From positions 204,761 through 231,568 of the forward strand of contig ML976766.1 of NCBI GenBank assembly GCA_010015655.1: a stretch of DNA of 26,808 nt. Reading direction: 5' to 3'. Positions 1-9,749 of the stretch are shown here, one piece after another. A program made the translations under genes and the position numbers. This DNA comes from Bimuria novae-zelandiae CBS 107.79. Its lineage: Eukaryota > Ascomycota > Dothideomycetes > Pleosporales > Didymosphaeriaceae. Every line of letters begins with the position of its first letter. Within the stretch, counting starts at the first letter, position 1. Below the pieces are notes generated by a model. That model searched no databases and was not told the DNA's origin. It saw nothing but the letters and a program-made list of their open reading frames with translations.

Positions 1-35
1 GGTGTTGTGTAGAGACGCGTCGCGATCTTGGTGGG

Positions 36-69
36 GTGGCTCAGTGACTGGTGTGGCTCAATGACTGGT
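36..69. repeat. 17-bp tandem repeat, two copies
   Basis: The unit GTGGCTCAGTGACTGGT at 36-52 is repeated at 53-69 with one G-to-A change. Two copies give no function on their own. It could be a subterminal repeat of the Fot1 element or part of its target. Confidence 0.8.
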
Positions 70-112
70 GAAACACGTTAACGTAATCCACCAGTACCGA
101 TTCTTAGCAGTG

Positions 113-154
113 CGTGCACGCCATCACTACGTGCACGCCATCACTGCGTGCACG
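113..154. repeat. 17-bp tandem repeat, about 2.5 copies, built on a palindrome
   Basis: The unit CGTGCACGCCATCACTA at 113-129 recurs at 130-146 with the last base G, and its first eight bases recur at 147-154. With the preceding G the core reads GCGTGCACGC, a perfect palindrome. Repeated palindromes just outside a DDE transposase frame are typical of subterminal transposase-binding sites, so this may be the left end of the Fot1 element. That is inference. Confidence 0.75.
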
Positions 155-599
155 CGCGGCCCTGTAACACTAAAACTTTAACCCCTTACATCTTTACTAA
201 TATAGATCTAATAAACGCCGCGCTTACGGCAATTAAATTATATAAATTAAGAGAAGAACTTATGTACTAGAAATATATAGATTTATTTAGTATTAATTAG
301 TCTATCTTATTTTAAAAGCACTAAGATATTACGCACTTACGTATAAATACCTAAAAATAATAACGTAACTTTAGCTATAAGTAGGAGGTAGAGCTCTTAT
401 AATATATTAAAATACTTACTAAACGCGGCCTGCCACCTATACGCTAGATAATTTAAAGCTTTACCTCTATAATAGCCTATAGAGAGGTCTCTATTGCCTA
501 GGTCAATTAATTCACCGTACGTAATAAGGAATCCTTAATATCTTAATAGACTGCTAGCATTAATTATAATCGCCACGTAGCTAATTCCCTATATAAATA

Positions 600-936
600 T
601 GAGCTCTACTTTGGCCTCCTACGTGATAAAATCGCCCAGTATCTGATCGAGGCCCGGGATACGTACAATATGGATGAGAAAGGCTTCATGATTGGTATCA
701 CCTCCAGGTCAAAGAGGATCTTCAATCGGCCTCTATGGGAGGCCCACGCTGTGAGGCAGGCTATCCAGGATGGTAACCGTGATTGGATATCACTAATCGC
801 CTGTATCTGCGCGGATAGGACTGCCCTGGACCTAGCCCTCATCTATTGGTCTATCTCTGGCAACATACAATCGACGTGGATAAAGGATATAGATCCTAAT
901 TATAATTATACCTTTATTACCTTATCTAAGTCTAGC
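600..936 (+). other. RIP-light island inside the Fot1 transposase
   Basis: About 110 codons read without a stop and keep many CpA and TpG dinucleotides, while the same frame on both sides is full of TAA/TAG. The change is abrupt at both edges. It contains the first catalytic Asp motif, the most conserved part of the protein. Confidence 0.75.
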
Positions 937-1351
937 TAAAGTAATAATTAAATTAGGCTAGTATAAATAGAACAGGTATTTAATCGCCTAATAAAATAAA
1001 ACTTTAAGAGATATTAATTATTAATTATTAATAATTATAGATCTTACCTTACTATAGACTTTATTAATTACTATAACTATAATAGGATCCTCTTAGCTAT
1101 CTATCTACTTTATATAACTTATACGCTGTAGCCGTTTAATATATTTATATTTAAGCCTTTATTAATAGCGTATTTAAATAAGCTTATAGTATTTATCTAC
1201 GCTAGCTAGAGCCTACTTTTTATTACTATAAAAGACTTCTATCCACTATTCTAGAAGGCCTAAAGTAATATAATAAGGTCTTAATTAATACTTAGCGCCT
1301 TTAAAGCTATTAGTATATTATTACTTATTCTAGTAAGGATCCTTAATAGGT

Positions 1352-1355
1352 TTAA
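1352..1355. repeat. left target-site duplication of Copia-1, TTAA
   Basis: TTAA lies directly left of the LTR and is matched by TTAA at 11347-11350. Taking exactly four bases as duplicated rejoins the two Fot1 halves in the same reading phase; a five-base duplication would not. Copia elements usually duplicate five bases, and the surroundings are simple TTAA-rich sequence, so the length is not beyond doubt. Confidence 0.65.
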
Positions 1356-1624
1356 TGTCGGGAGGACTTGTTGCACTAGTGCTAAAAGGAAATACTTGAT
1401 AACGAGTTACATTGGGTTTATTGATGCTTGTTTTTTCGTTCTATCTACTGAGGAGTGAAGTATATCGCGGGGTATGGAAGCTAGTCCCATATGGGGTTCG
1501 CTCCATACACATAGTGTTTTGCAACACGATAGAGGCCTTGATAACTATTAACAGAATGCTCGCTCCTCCGCACACGCACCTTCCTTGTAACATGCCTAAG
1601 GCCGTTGAAGTTGTTAATCCGACA
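1356..1624 (-). repeat. 3' LTR of Copia-1 (269 bp)
   Basis: It starts TGTCGGGAGG and ends AATCCGACA on the plus strand. It matches 11078-11346 over its full length with no gaps and 13 differences. It lies beside the RNase H end, so it is the 3' LTR of a minus-strand element. It is far less mutated than the interior. The plus-strand open frame across it (1412-1735) is incidental. Confidence 0.95.
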
Positions 1625-4600
1625 CTAGAAGTCTTTTCTTTCTCGATATTAAATGCGCTAGGCAGAGAGTATCGGCCTCTACACCTAGCCCTTAACTTGG
1701 ACTATTACCTTATTGCTATTAACAAATCGTTCTAGGGCGCGGTTTAGTAATGCCTTTGTAAAAGCGTCCGCAGGGTTGTCTTCGCTATTAATCTATTAGA
1801 TCTCTATAATCTCGCGGCGTTCGTATAACTAGCGCAGTGCCATAATATTAATTATAAGGCGCTTTTCCTTAGTTGTCCCAAGCTTTACAAGGCACTTGTA
1901 TAGGGAGTACGAATCTGTACAAATAACTAAGGGAACTGCGGGCATACTAAGGCGCTTTGTGATTATTTATAGAGTAGTAGCAATAGCAATGCCTATGTCG
2001 AACCCGTTAACTATGCTATAGATCTTAGAGGCTAGTACGCTCCGTGTAACACGCTTACACTTTATTAAGCTATAGTGTATTATGTTGCCGCAGATTGTAA
2101 AGGTATTATCACCATTTATAGACTTATTAATAAGTATAAGTATAAAGCCTAGCTGCGAGCTAAGGTCCTTGTTATTAATAAAGGAGCTGTCCACGAATAC
2201 TATTAGCTTAGCGTTAATAAAGGTAATAGGTATGTAGCGTAGTCCACGATTAAGATTCTCTATCTACTATTTAAGGCGCTTGTTAAGCGCCTTAATATCC
2301 TTATTAGAAGGTTGCTGCGCTTAAGCTACTATAGATAAGTTAAAAGACGCTTCTAGTTAACATGTTAATACGATATACGCCCCGCAGGCGCGCTATTTAG
2401 TATACTATTACGCACGATTAGGAGTATTAATATCTATAAGCTTGATTTTTCCTCCTTATCCCTTCTGCTTGAGGTTTAAGGTTGCTTTATAGTTGTCTAT
2501 GTTGCTGGCATCTATTATAAGTGTGTAGCTATTAAAGTCTAGTTACGCGTCTAGTGTTAGCATAGTCTTTAGCTTTAATCTAAACTGTGCTTTCTTAAGC
2601 ATTTTCTCTTCATGCGCTAAGAATATAGCTATTTTAAGCATAAAGGTATTATTAGTTTGCATACTAATTATGCTAAAGTTATCTACGTTACTGTTTATTA
2701 CTAACAAGCATGGGTCGTATGTTAACGTAGACATGTCTAGTTCCTTATAGTGATGTCTATAGTACGTTGTCCACTAATAGACTCCTGCTTCCGCGATTCT
2801 ATATAGCGGCTTGATCACATGGAGCAGCGTGCCCTCTGGATATCTAGGTGCTAGCTCAATAGGGAGGTGTGCTAGTATTATTCTCTTAAGATTTGTCTAC
2901 GCCTATAGATATGCCTGCGTTATGTCGCAGAGCTTAAGATTTATCCTATATTATACGAGCATAGGTGCCAGGACTATAATTATACGCTAGCTATAGCGTT
3001 AAATAGTTAAAAATTACGTTAAGATAGCCTCCTTGCTATAGTCTTAGTATCCTTAGATAATAAGATAGGATTTTTTGTAGGGCTTAGTTATCTTTCCTTT
3101 AACTTCTCGCACTAGACGCGACTTAAATATATAAATTCTACTATACACTTCCTAATTATATTATTTAAACTTAAACACTTTACGGCCTACTAGGTTACTA
3201 ATCTCTTAATTATTAGATGCCTTAAAGGGTGCGCTAGGTGTTATAATAACTCTATTATTACGTAGCTTTATAGCAAGCTTAAGGTTAGCCTCTTCCTTCT
3301 TAGTAATATAAACGTTTACCTTCCTCTTATTCCTTAATCTTAGTAGGCAGCCTTTTTTGCGTAGTTACTTTACTAGTAGTACTATTATATCTATAGGTAA
3401 CGCGTGCTACTGCTACGGCGCATTAAGGTTACTTTAGAGGTAGTCTAGTCTATAGTATGGCTTAATAACTGTCGACCGAAATGTTGTCAGGCTATTAACC
3501 ATATCGACAGTGACGTTATGGCCGTCTATAGCAGCGATTTTGTACGGGCTATTCCATCCATCCTTTTCTCTCTATACCAAAACCTTACTTTGTAGCGGGA
3601 GCGCAAGCATGTCTGCGGTATTAGGTCTATTACAGGTGTTTAACGCATCCGCAACTTAGCGTTTAGTAGTAAGCTTATATAGTTTTTTTATTACTTTTTA
3701 AATAGCCTCGCTGCGCTTAACCATTAACGGTAACAGCGGTAACTCTATAGTTATACGTGGGTATGCGCCAAAGACAAGTAAAGTTAGGACTAGACTATTA
3801 GGGCCTGCTATGTTATTAATAGCTTTCACGGCCATCTAAAGAATTACTTTATTAGACATAGTGCTAGCAAGCTTAGCGTAGAGTATATCCCATGCGCGGT
3901 GCAGGGGCGCGTAATACCTCTCTATCTTGCCAACGGACTAATGTGCCTCTGTAGGTACTTATTTGCATGTGACTCCCATAATCTTTGCTTTTACGCGAAA
4001 TTCTGCACTTGCGAAGTTCGTGCCTACGTTATGTGTAAGAATGTCTAGTGGTCCTTAGTAGGTATTAATCCACAACATCCGTAGTGCCTGCTATGTCTCC
4101 TTAGCTAAAATAGCGTTAAGAAACTTTGCGCCTTAAAACGAAGTTGCTAAATCTACTATATATAATATAGGCTTACTTCTTAAGTACATTATATCCACAA
4201 GGATCTTGTAGTTAAAGTAATAGTTATTCTTAAGGGTAAACTTAAAGCGGCGCGGCGTAGAGCTATTAAGTTAATAATAATAATAAAACTTTGTAATTTG
4301 CTTAAGAGTTCTTTCTTTAAAGTTATTATAACTAGCATCTTTCAAGAGCCTAGCTAGTCTTATAATAGCTAGGTGTCTAAAACGGCGATAGAGCTATCTT
4401 AACTCTGTCTTTGTGAGAAATGCAGTTGCACGCTCTCTCTTGTTGAGATAGAACTATAAATATCCTTATTTACGGATCACGGGGATGCGTATATTGCCCT
4501 AGACGAGCTTATCTGTAGTGTTGTTAAAGTAGACCTTTAGCCTGTCCGTGTCCGCAAGGCATAGCAAGAACGGTGTGGGCGCATCTAGCACCTCAAAGTC

Positions 4601-4628
4601 GATTTTTCCAATCTCTGTCGGAATCTGT
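1625..4628 (-). pseudogene. Copia-1 pol, 3' two-thirds: end of protease, integrase, reverse transcriptase, RNase H
   Basis: This part would integrate the cDNA, copy RNA into DNA and degrade RNA. Read from 4628 downward: the tail of the protease linker (IGKIDFEVLDAPTPFLLCLA), integrase zinc-binding and core region (about 4560-3500), reverse transcriptase (about 3450-2300) and RNase H (about 2260-1690). The integrase core shows HNVGTNF where a catalytic Asp is expected as Asn. The RT active-site motif reads MQTNN, both Asp of the usual DD pair being Asn. RNase H keeps VFVDSSFINNKDLSSQ and KCKRVTRSVLASKIY. In-frame stops stand for Gln or Trp. The last in-phase stop (1625-1627) abuts the LTR, and a purine run lies just before it. 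The 14 bases 4615-4628 are the left copy of a duplicated target. Confidence 0.93.
4615..4628. repeat. left 14-bp target-site duplication of the short retroelement
   Basis: CTGTCGGAATCTGT occurs here and, perfectly, at 5239-5252, on the two sides of the insertion. A 14-bp duplication fits target-primed (LINE/SINE) integration and not LTR or DNA transposons. Confidence 0.92.
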
Positions 4629-5067
4629 AGTAGTAGTAGTAGTAGTATTAATTAACGTCCAGGAACGTAACGTTCTAGCCTCCCGTGGGGCATGGGGACG
4701 TGCTAAGCTATATTTACAGAAAGCATTTCGTGCCTGCCAGCTGGCTACTATTAGAGTAGCCTTGTTATATATAGCCTATCCTCCCTTTAATAGGTCTACC
4801 TGCTACTACAGGCACCTAGATACCTATAGTAGCCGGCCCTTATTTGTGAGGGTGTTATTGTTCTGCCCCTTTCTCCCTTACCCTTGTAGCTCTGCTCCCG
4901 TACTGTCTTCCTCCCCCTACCTCGTACAAAGTAGGACCTCGTACGAGTTAATAAGCTACCTTGTACCTTAAGTAAAAACCTCGTAGGGGAAAACCTTAAG
5001 CTTGAACAAGTAGTAGTAGTCGCCTAAGCGGTACTTAGTTTAGGTAAAAGGTTTTAACCAAGTCTTG

Positions 5068-5085
5068 GCAGAGCGAAAACTCTGC
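5068..5085. other. hairpin inside the short retroelement
   Basis: Six-base arms GCAGAG and CTCTGC flank the loop CGAAAA. It could be a structured part of the element's RNA. Its role is unknown. Confidence 0.5.
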
Positions 5086-5194
5086 ATCTTAGCTTTTAGT
5101 CTTTTTATTGCAACAGCGCCAGCTTTTTACGGATAAAGAACGTGATTCTAGTAATTAGCTTGTTCAGGCGAACAATTTCATACTACAGGAACCC

Positions 5195-5212
5195 CCCACA
5201 CGGTCGTGTGGG
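5195..5212. other. near-perfect palindrome near the 5' end of the short retroelement
   Basis: CCCACACG and CGTGTGGG are separated by two bases. On the element's own strand it begins about 27 bases after the 5' end. It is bracketed by CAGGAAC and GTTCCTG, which can also pair, so the 5' end can fold into a two-part stem. Confidence 0.55.
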
Positions 5213-5238
5213 TGGAATCACGATTTTGGTGTTCCTGG

Positions 5239-5252
5239 CTGTCGGAATCTGT
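5239..5252. repeat. right 14-bp target-site duplication of the short retroelement
   Basis: Identical to 4615-4628. Confidence 0.92.
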
Positions 5253-6585
5253 GCGGTGCCGATAGACACCGTAACACTGCCTTTTCCGAATTTGATAGAC
5301 GTTTTTCCTGCCGTAGATGTGTCTATCGTGACCATTAGGTCTTCCTGTATGAGTGCGAGGTACTGTTCCTTACCGACTGTAGATACATTGGCGGCGCCTG
5401 TATTAGGGAGGATTCCTTGGTACACAGATCGCGTGTATTAGTCCTTAATAAGGAATTGCGACGCCAGTGATAACGGTACGTCTCTACTATATATATCTTT
5501 ACTAGAGATATAGTGTATAAACGCTTAATTTACAAGTTATTACTCCTTAAAAAATTAATATTCCGCGTACGCAGTTATAAATTGCTAATTATTAATATTA
5601 TACTACTAATCGCTGTTATTATTATTGTCCTCGTAGTTCTTACTACCTTTATACTCTGCAAGGTGCACAGAGAAGTCTGCAGGCAGTAGTATGCCTGTAA
5701 AGTAACATGCGGAAAAGAACTGTGTACGGGCAGCTTTGCGTTCCTTATTAGTATGGTTGGTTAACTAGTAGCCCTCTTTCTAGCAGACAAAGCACTTCTT
5801 CTTCTAGCGTAGCGTTATAAATTCACGTCTACTATTATTACTATTAAAGCGCTAATTACCTCTATTATCTTAGCCTCCTTAGAATCCGCCTGCGAATCCG
5901 CCTTTGCCTCTAAATCCTCTTCGAGTTCTTCTATTCCTATTATTGTAGCGGCGGTCGAGGTAGTACTAGTCTATAGTAATTGTCTTACTCCCTATAAGTA
6001 TTTACCTTATTTGCTAACGTGTAAGGTGCGTTTTAACTACAGACCGTAGGTCTGCAAAGAGTCCTTTACAGATTATAGTTAGCTTAAAGAGTGCTATTTT
6101 AAGTTCTAAAACTCCCTAGCACGCGTTAATAATAGTCGTACGTAGGGCATTTTTATTTTTAAAGTTCTTACTAAGCGCGCGTTAGCACAATTATAGCTTG
6201 TTAAGTAATATTTATAGTACCTTATATAAGCTTTTATTAGGGTTCTCTATGCGCGTACGGGCGAAGGTTGTAGTTATCTAGTCTATATAGTAGTGTTAAT
6301 AGTAGACGTCGTGATTAAAGTGGTTCTTAATTACTATGTACGCATTAGAAAAGCTATCACCTCTATCTATAACTTGTATATAGAATATCTCTGCTCGCCT
6401 AGTAAGAATACGGGGAAACACAGCGTGGAACTACTCTTTATGGATGTCCACCTGCCAACAGATGCTAAAGAAGATCTTAATTTTATTATTAAGCAGATTA
6501 TACACATCTCCTGTGTATTTCTTATTATTATCCTAAAGCTTAGAGAACTGCGTGATTGTGTTGGCGTTAAGTTAATTGTTACGGG

Positions 6586-6593
6586 ACCAGCGC
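6586..6593. repeat. left 8-bp target-site duplication of hAT-1
   Basis: ACCAGCGC, identical to 9742-9749. Eight bases is the usual hAT duplication. Confidence 0.96.
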
Positions 6594-6630
6594 CAGCGCT
6601 GCCAACGAATAGAACGTTCGATCCGAACAA
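6594..6630 (+). repeat. left terminal inverted repeat of hAT-1
   Basis: The first 17 bases match the reverse complement of 9725-9741 exactly. The last 11 (GATCCGAACAA) also match. The middle has one mismatch, a four-base versus two-base difference, and shared GAAC. Confidence 0.95.
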
Positions 6631-6904
6631 TCGATCCGAACGGCGTTTTCTGGTGTTTTGGATCGAACGAACGAACAGGCATGGTGAGTCGAATAGAGCT
6701 TCGAACGAACGCATTATTAGAGCTAAACATTTAGTTATTTAGTTATTTAGGACTACGTTTAATTAATTTAGTATAGGGATTCTATTATAATTAGTAGAGT
6801 ATTACCTTATTCTACTAGCCTTATGCTACGCGTGGCGTTGTTGTATATTACCTTATGTAACGTTATTCTTATAGGAGAAGAAAACTCTAAGTTTTCTTAT
6901 TAAC

Positions 6905-9616
6905 ATGCCTCCTACTATTTCCTATCGTTAGCCATAAGCGTATCTTATTATAGATTAATTTATTACCCGCTCGCAGTCGTCCTAGTCAACCTAGTTAACC
7001 TAGTTAACCTAGCTAGTATCTAATAGCTATTACTATGCCAGGTCGCGTACGGCAGCTATTATGGCGATGGCGAAGAGCTTTAAGAGCTTGGATAACTCGC
7101 TATCTAAAGTGGAGTCTATCGCTCCTACGCATAAGTTTCCTGGCGAGCTACAAGCGTCCGGAGCTCGTTTTCCTATTATATAGACCCGCCTCTAGTAAGG
7201 CAAACGTCTCCTTAACTCGTCGCGCGTCGGGTATAGGGTTAAAGGTAGAGGTTAATTACTTAGTAAGCGAAAGTTAGCATCGTTCTAGCAATACAGCGCG
7301 GAGCTTAAGTACGTTAAGGAGAACGGGAAAAAGATAATTCTATTTTTATATTAGTTATACCACACTTAGCGTAAGGTCCTAGACTACTAGGTAGTTAATA
7401 GTACTACTTATATTAAGCAGTATCTTAAGAAGGTCTATAGCGTTAATCTAGATACTAGTTTACTGCTAATTACTAAGGCACTACAATTGCAGACTCTGTG
7501 GCAATATGCTACTACTAGCTTGTTAAGCGCTGTTTCTTATTATCTTTAGTAGAAAGAGAAGCTATAGTTAGCGTACGTAGACTAGGTAATAGTTAACAAC
7601 CTAAGCTTTAAGATATATATAGATCCGTTAATAAGGGGTATACTAATATAAAACTAAACGCTGTTACTGCGCGCCTTACTAATAAGCCACACTACGCTTT
7701 CTAAATACGTCGAATTGCGCCTGGTAGAGAGGAAGGTAGAGATCTTAGAGCTTTTAACTAAATTAAAAAGTAGGATTTTAGTAAGTTATAATATATAGAC
7801 GTTACTAAATAAATATAACTTTTTTAGAGTTGTCGCGCACTTCGTTGGTAAGTTAGTATTTTTAACTAGAATAACGCTAGCCTGACTAGAGTTAGATAGA
7901 CCTAATAAACTTTAAGAAATCTACATTACTAACCTATAATTTTAAGATTCTCTCTATAAATAACGCGACCTACTTATTACCTTTTAGCCTCTTTTCTATA
8001 ATTATACAGGCGCTGTATAAGCTTAGATAATTTTTAGCGTTATCTAAGAGTATAATTTTGTCTAGAAACTGCATTATTTCGTGGGGGATAATGCCGCGAA
8101 TAATGGCACGACCTTTATCCGCGAGCTCGACAATATCTCCCTAGAAGACCTCTATATTACTAGTAATCGTCGTATACGCTGCGCCGGCCATATCATTAAT
8201 CTTATATTAAAAGCTCTTATATATGGCAAAGGTGTAAGCGACTTTAAAATAGCGCTAGCAAAGGCGTCACCTAATAAATAATATACTATGTTTCGGGCCC
8301 GCGGTGCAGCTGGCAAGCTATATAACTTTATTAACTTTATTTATAACTTCTACAAACGTTAACGCGCCTTTAAGAAAATATAATAAGAGGAGCTTAATAA
8401 AAATAATCTCTTTTATTTCTTTACACTTAATTTAATTAAGAATAGCGGGATCTAGTAGTATAGTATATACCTTATATTGCTGCGTTGCCTTAAGCTCTAG
8501 AAGCCTATTTGTCGCTTTTTTAAGTAGGCGCGCGCCGATAGCTCTACTATAAGTAATAAATATAATCCTACGCTTAACGCTTTATTAGATAATAAGTAGG
8601 ATAAGGTCTGCGTCATGACTAAGGTCTTAGAGACTTTCTATAAGAATACGAAGTCGCTAGAAGGTAACGCCTCCGGCAGCAGTTTTGGCTTATTATAGTA
8701 GATAGTAGTTAACCTATAAGAAATCTACGCCTTTCTTAGCGGCGAAGACAAGCGTAGTATCTATTAAATTAAGGGCTTTAAGCAGTCTAATTATATAGTC
8801 TCTAGCGTTAAGCTCGCCTACGAGAAGCTAATTACATATTTTACAAAGCTAGTGTTACTAGCTAACTAGACACCGAGTCTCTATTGCGTGGCGACGGCCA
8901 TGCACCCATGCCTACGCCTCTTATAGTTTAAGACCCAGTGGAAGGCACACCTAATGTGGTATAAGGTAGCAGAGAAATCGATTCGGGACGTATACAAACA
9001 ATACCTGGCGGCAGAGGCACGCGACGCCGACGACCTTGACGAGCTCCTAGAGGTCCCACGCACGCGTAAGGTCCCTGGGGCGTATGCCAGCGATAAACGA
9101 AGACTCCGCACAATGTTTGTGGACGATTACCTTCTTACAGGCAAGAAGGCACATAAGCGGTAGAAACGCACGTCGCAGCTCGACGAATACTTTAATAGTC
9201 TCTATAATAATAGACTAACGAGCTCCGCGTCTCTAGACATATACAAATTAATGCAGGATCTACACCGCTAGTAGGTTAACGTAGGTCAGAAACGCTTCCC
9301 AGTTATATATAAGATGGTAATAGATTATCTCTCTGTGCCAGCCACCTTATACGACTGCGAGCGGTGTTTCTCGTCCGCTAGGAGAACAATCACGTGCGAT
9401 CGCAATTTATTATTACTAGCTATTATTAAAGCTCTATAACTACAGAAGAACTAGCTCACAAGAGACGCCGTATTAAGTTACCTTACGGCGTTATTAAAAC
9501 ACGTCGTTAAGAAGGATGCCGGCCAAAATATCTAGCTAATAAATAATAGCTAGTTTCTTAACTACAACACTAACCTGCTTCCTAATTAGGAAAGTTTTAT
9601 ACGAACGTTCGGCTAA
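6905..9616 (+). pseudogene. hAT-1 transposase, RIP-inactivated
   Basis: Transposase of the hAT superfamily, about 900 codons in one phase from the ATG at 6905 (MPPTISYR) to a TAA at 9614-9616. A BED-type zinc finger lies near 7320-7445, with Cys and His positions replaced by Tyr. The core shows DNAANNGTTFIREL near 8085 and CAGHIINLILKALIYG near 8172, matching the hAT catalytic region. The C-terminal dimerisation domain (hATC) lies at about 9320-9470 (DYLSVPATLYDCERCFSSAR). Stops occupy Gln/Trp positions. Open blocks at 8081-8281 and 8954-9163 are RIP-light. A spliced structure is possible, and I did not find clear introns. The start is the first plausible ATG and is uncertain. Confidence 0.9.
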
Positions 9617-9706
9617 ACGTTTATTAGACTATTCGAAGATACTCCTGTTCGAGTCGTCTCGAACGAACGAACATTTGTATGTGGGCCAAACAAACGAACA
9701 AGTACC

Positions 9707-9741
9707 TTGTTCGGATCCTGTTCAATTCGTTGGCAGCGCTG
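9707..9741 (-). repeat. right terminal inverted repeat of hAT-1
   Basis: Reverse complement of the left terminus, ending GGCAGCGCTG, directly followed by the duplicated ACCAGCGC. Confidence 0.95.
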
Positions 9742-9749
9742 ACCAGCGC
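9742..9749. repeat. right 8-bp target-site duplication of hAT-1
   Basis: ACCAGCGC, identical to 6586-6593. Confidence 0.96.

Larger units (their letters stand above)
1..183. other. left flank of the Fot1 remnant, lightly mutated, with two tandem repeats
   Basis: No coding signal was found here. This stretch keeps CpA and TpG and is richer in G+C than what follows, so it escaped most RIP. It holds two short tandem repeats, listed separately. The Fot1 coding frame becomes recognisable near 184, so the 5' terminal inverted repeat of that element probably lies within or just left of this stretch. Its partner is outside the window, so the element boundary cannot be fixed. Confidence 0.5.
184..1355 (+). 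pseudogene. Fot1/Pot2-type (pogo, DDE_1) transposase, 5' part, RIP-inactivated
   Basis: This was a cut-and-paste transposase. One phase can be followed from 184 to the junction at 1355. The N-terminal DNA-binding region (about 360-560) shows the family's KRGLPP motif. The catalytic domain starts with YNMDEKGF near 661-684, and its first Asp (673-675) is intact. The other two expected catalytic Asp are both AAT (Asn): 1030-1032 in the LLIID-like motif and 1138-1140 in the LQP-like motif. Stops elsewhere stand where the family has Gln or Trp. Only 600-936 is open and nearly unmutated (GFMIGITSRSKRIF, DGNRDWISLIACICAD). No ATG could be chosen with confidence. The frame is cut at 1355 by Copia-1 and resumes at 11347. 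Family assignment is firm; activity can be excluded. Confidence 0.93.
4629..5238 (-). mobile_element. 610-bp SINE-like or truncated LINE-like insertion in the Copia-1 protease
   Basis: Its ends are set by a perfect 14-bp duplication. On the minus strand it runs from 5238 down to a tail of six TAC units (4629-4646), placed as a poly(A) or microsatellite tail would be. Removing the insert plus one duplication (624 bp) rejoins protease and integrase in frame as a continuous, family-like protein. I find no reverse transcriptase. The plus-strand open frame at 4573-4971 runs from the flanking integrase into the insert and is not credible. I could not place convincing Pol III A and B boxes, so a SINE and a 5'-truncated LINE both remain possible. 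It is less RIP-damaged than its host. Confidence 0.8.
5239..6593 (-). pseudogene. Copia-1 gag C-terminal half with zinc knuckle, and protease
   Basis: Read from 6593 downward: capsid-like Gag with the copia-family stretch ending DQYYLDRRYNNR (near 5950), a Gly/Arg-rich segment (about 5940-5860), a zinc knuckle near 5794-5750 and the aspartic protease (about 5425-5239). The knuckle starts CFVC, but a later expected Cys is Tyr. The protease active site reads LPNTGAAN, so the catalytic Asp of DTGA is Asn. The block 5183-5425 is open, but its last residues belong to the short insertion. The phase is the same as in pol, so Gag and Pol were one polyprotein. The upstream end is cut by hAT-1. Confidence 0.9.
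6594..9741 (+). mobile_element. hAT-1: structurally complete hAT DNA transposon (3,148 bp)
   Basis: Both ends are defined. Imperfect terminal inverted repeats start CAGCGCTGCCAACGAAT, and an exact 8-bp duplication flanks the element. Many GAACGAAC motifs lie inside both ends (about 6660-6710 and 9600-9700), as expected for subterminal transposase-binding sites. It carries one plus-strand transposase frame. It lies in the gag region of Copia-1, in the opposite orientation. Structure is complete, but the transposase is dead through RIP. Confidence 0.96.

Noticed and set aside
1412..1735. 107-codon plus-strand open frame and its copy at 11146-11358
   Set aside because: Both lie in the Copia-1 LTRs. 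They are the same LTR sequence read in a chance frame.
4573..4971. 132-codon plus-strand open frame with a poly-Val run
   Set aside because: The Val run is the AGT-repeat tail of the short retroelement, and the start lies antisense to the copia integrase. It crosses an insertion junction.
5170..5238. Possible HDV-like or hammerhead ribozyme at the 5' end of the short retroelement
   Set aside because: Stems CAGGAAC/GTTCCTG and CCCACACG/CGTGTGGG exist, but I could not place the pseudoknot strand with catalytic C, nor CTGATGA and GAAA cores.
6293..6742. 149-codon plus-strand open frame
   Set aside because: It is antisense to the Copia-1 Gag frame and crosses the duplication and terminus of hAT-1.
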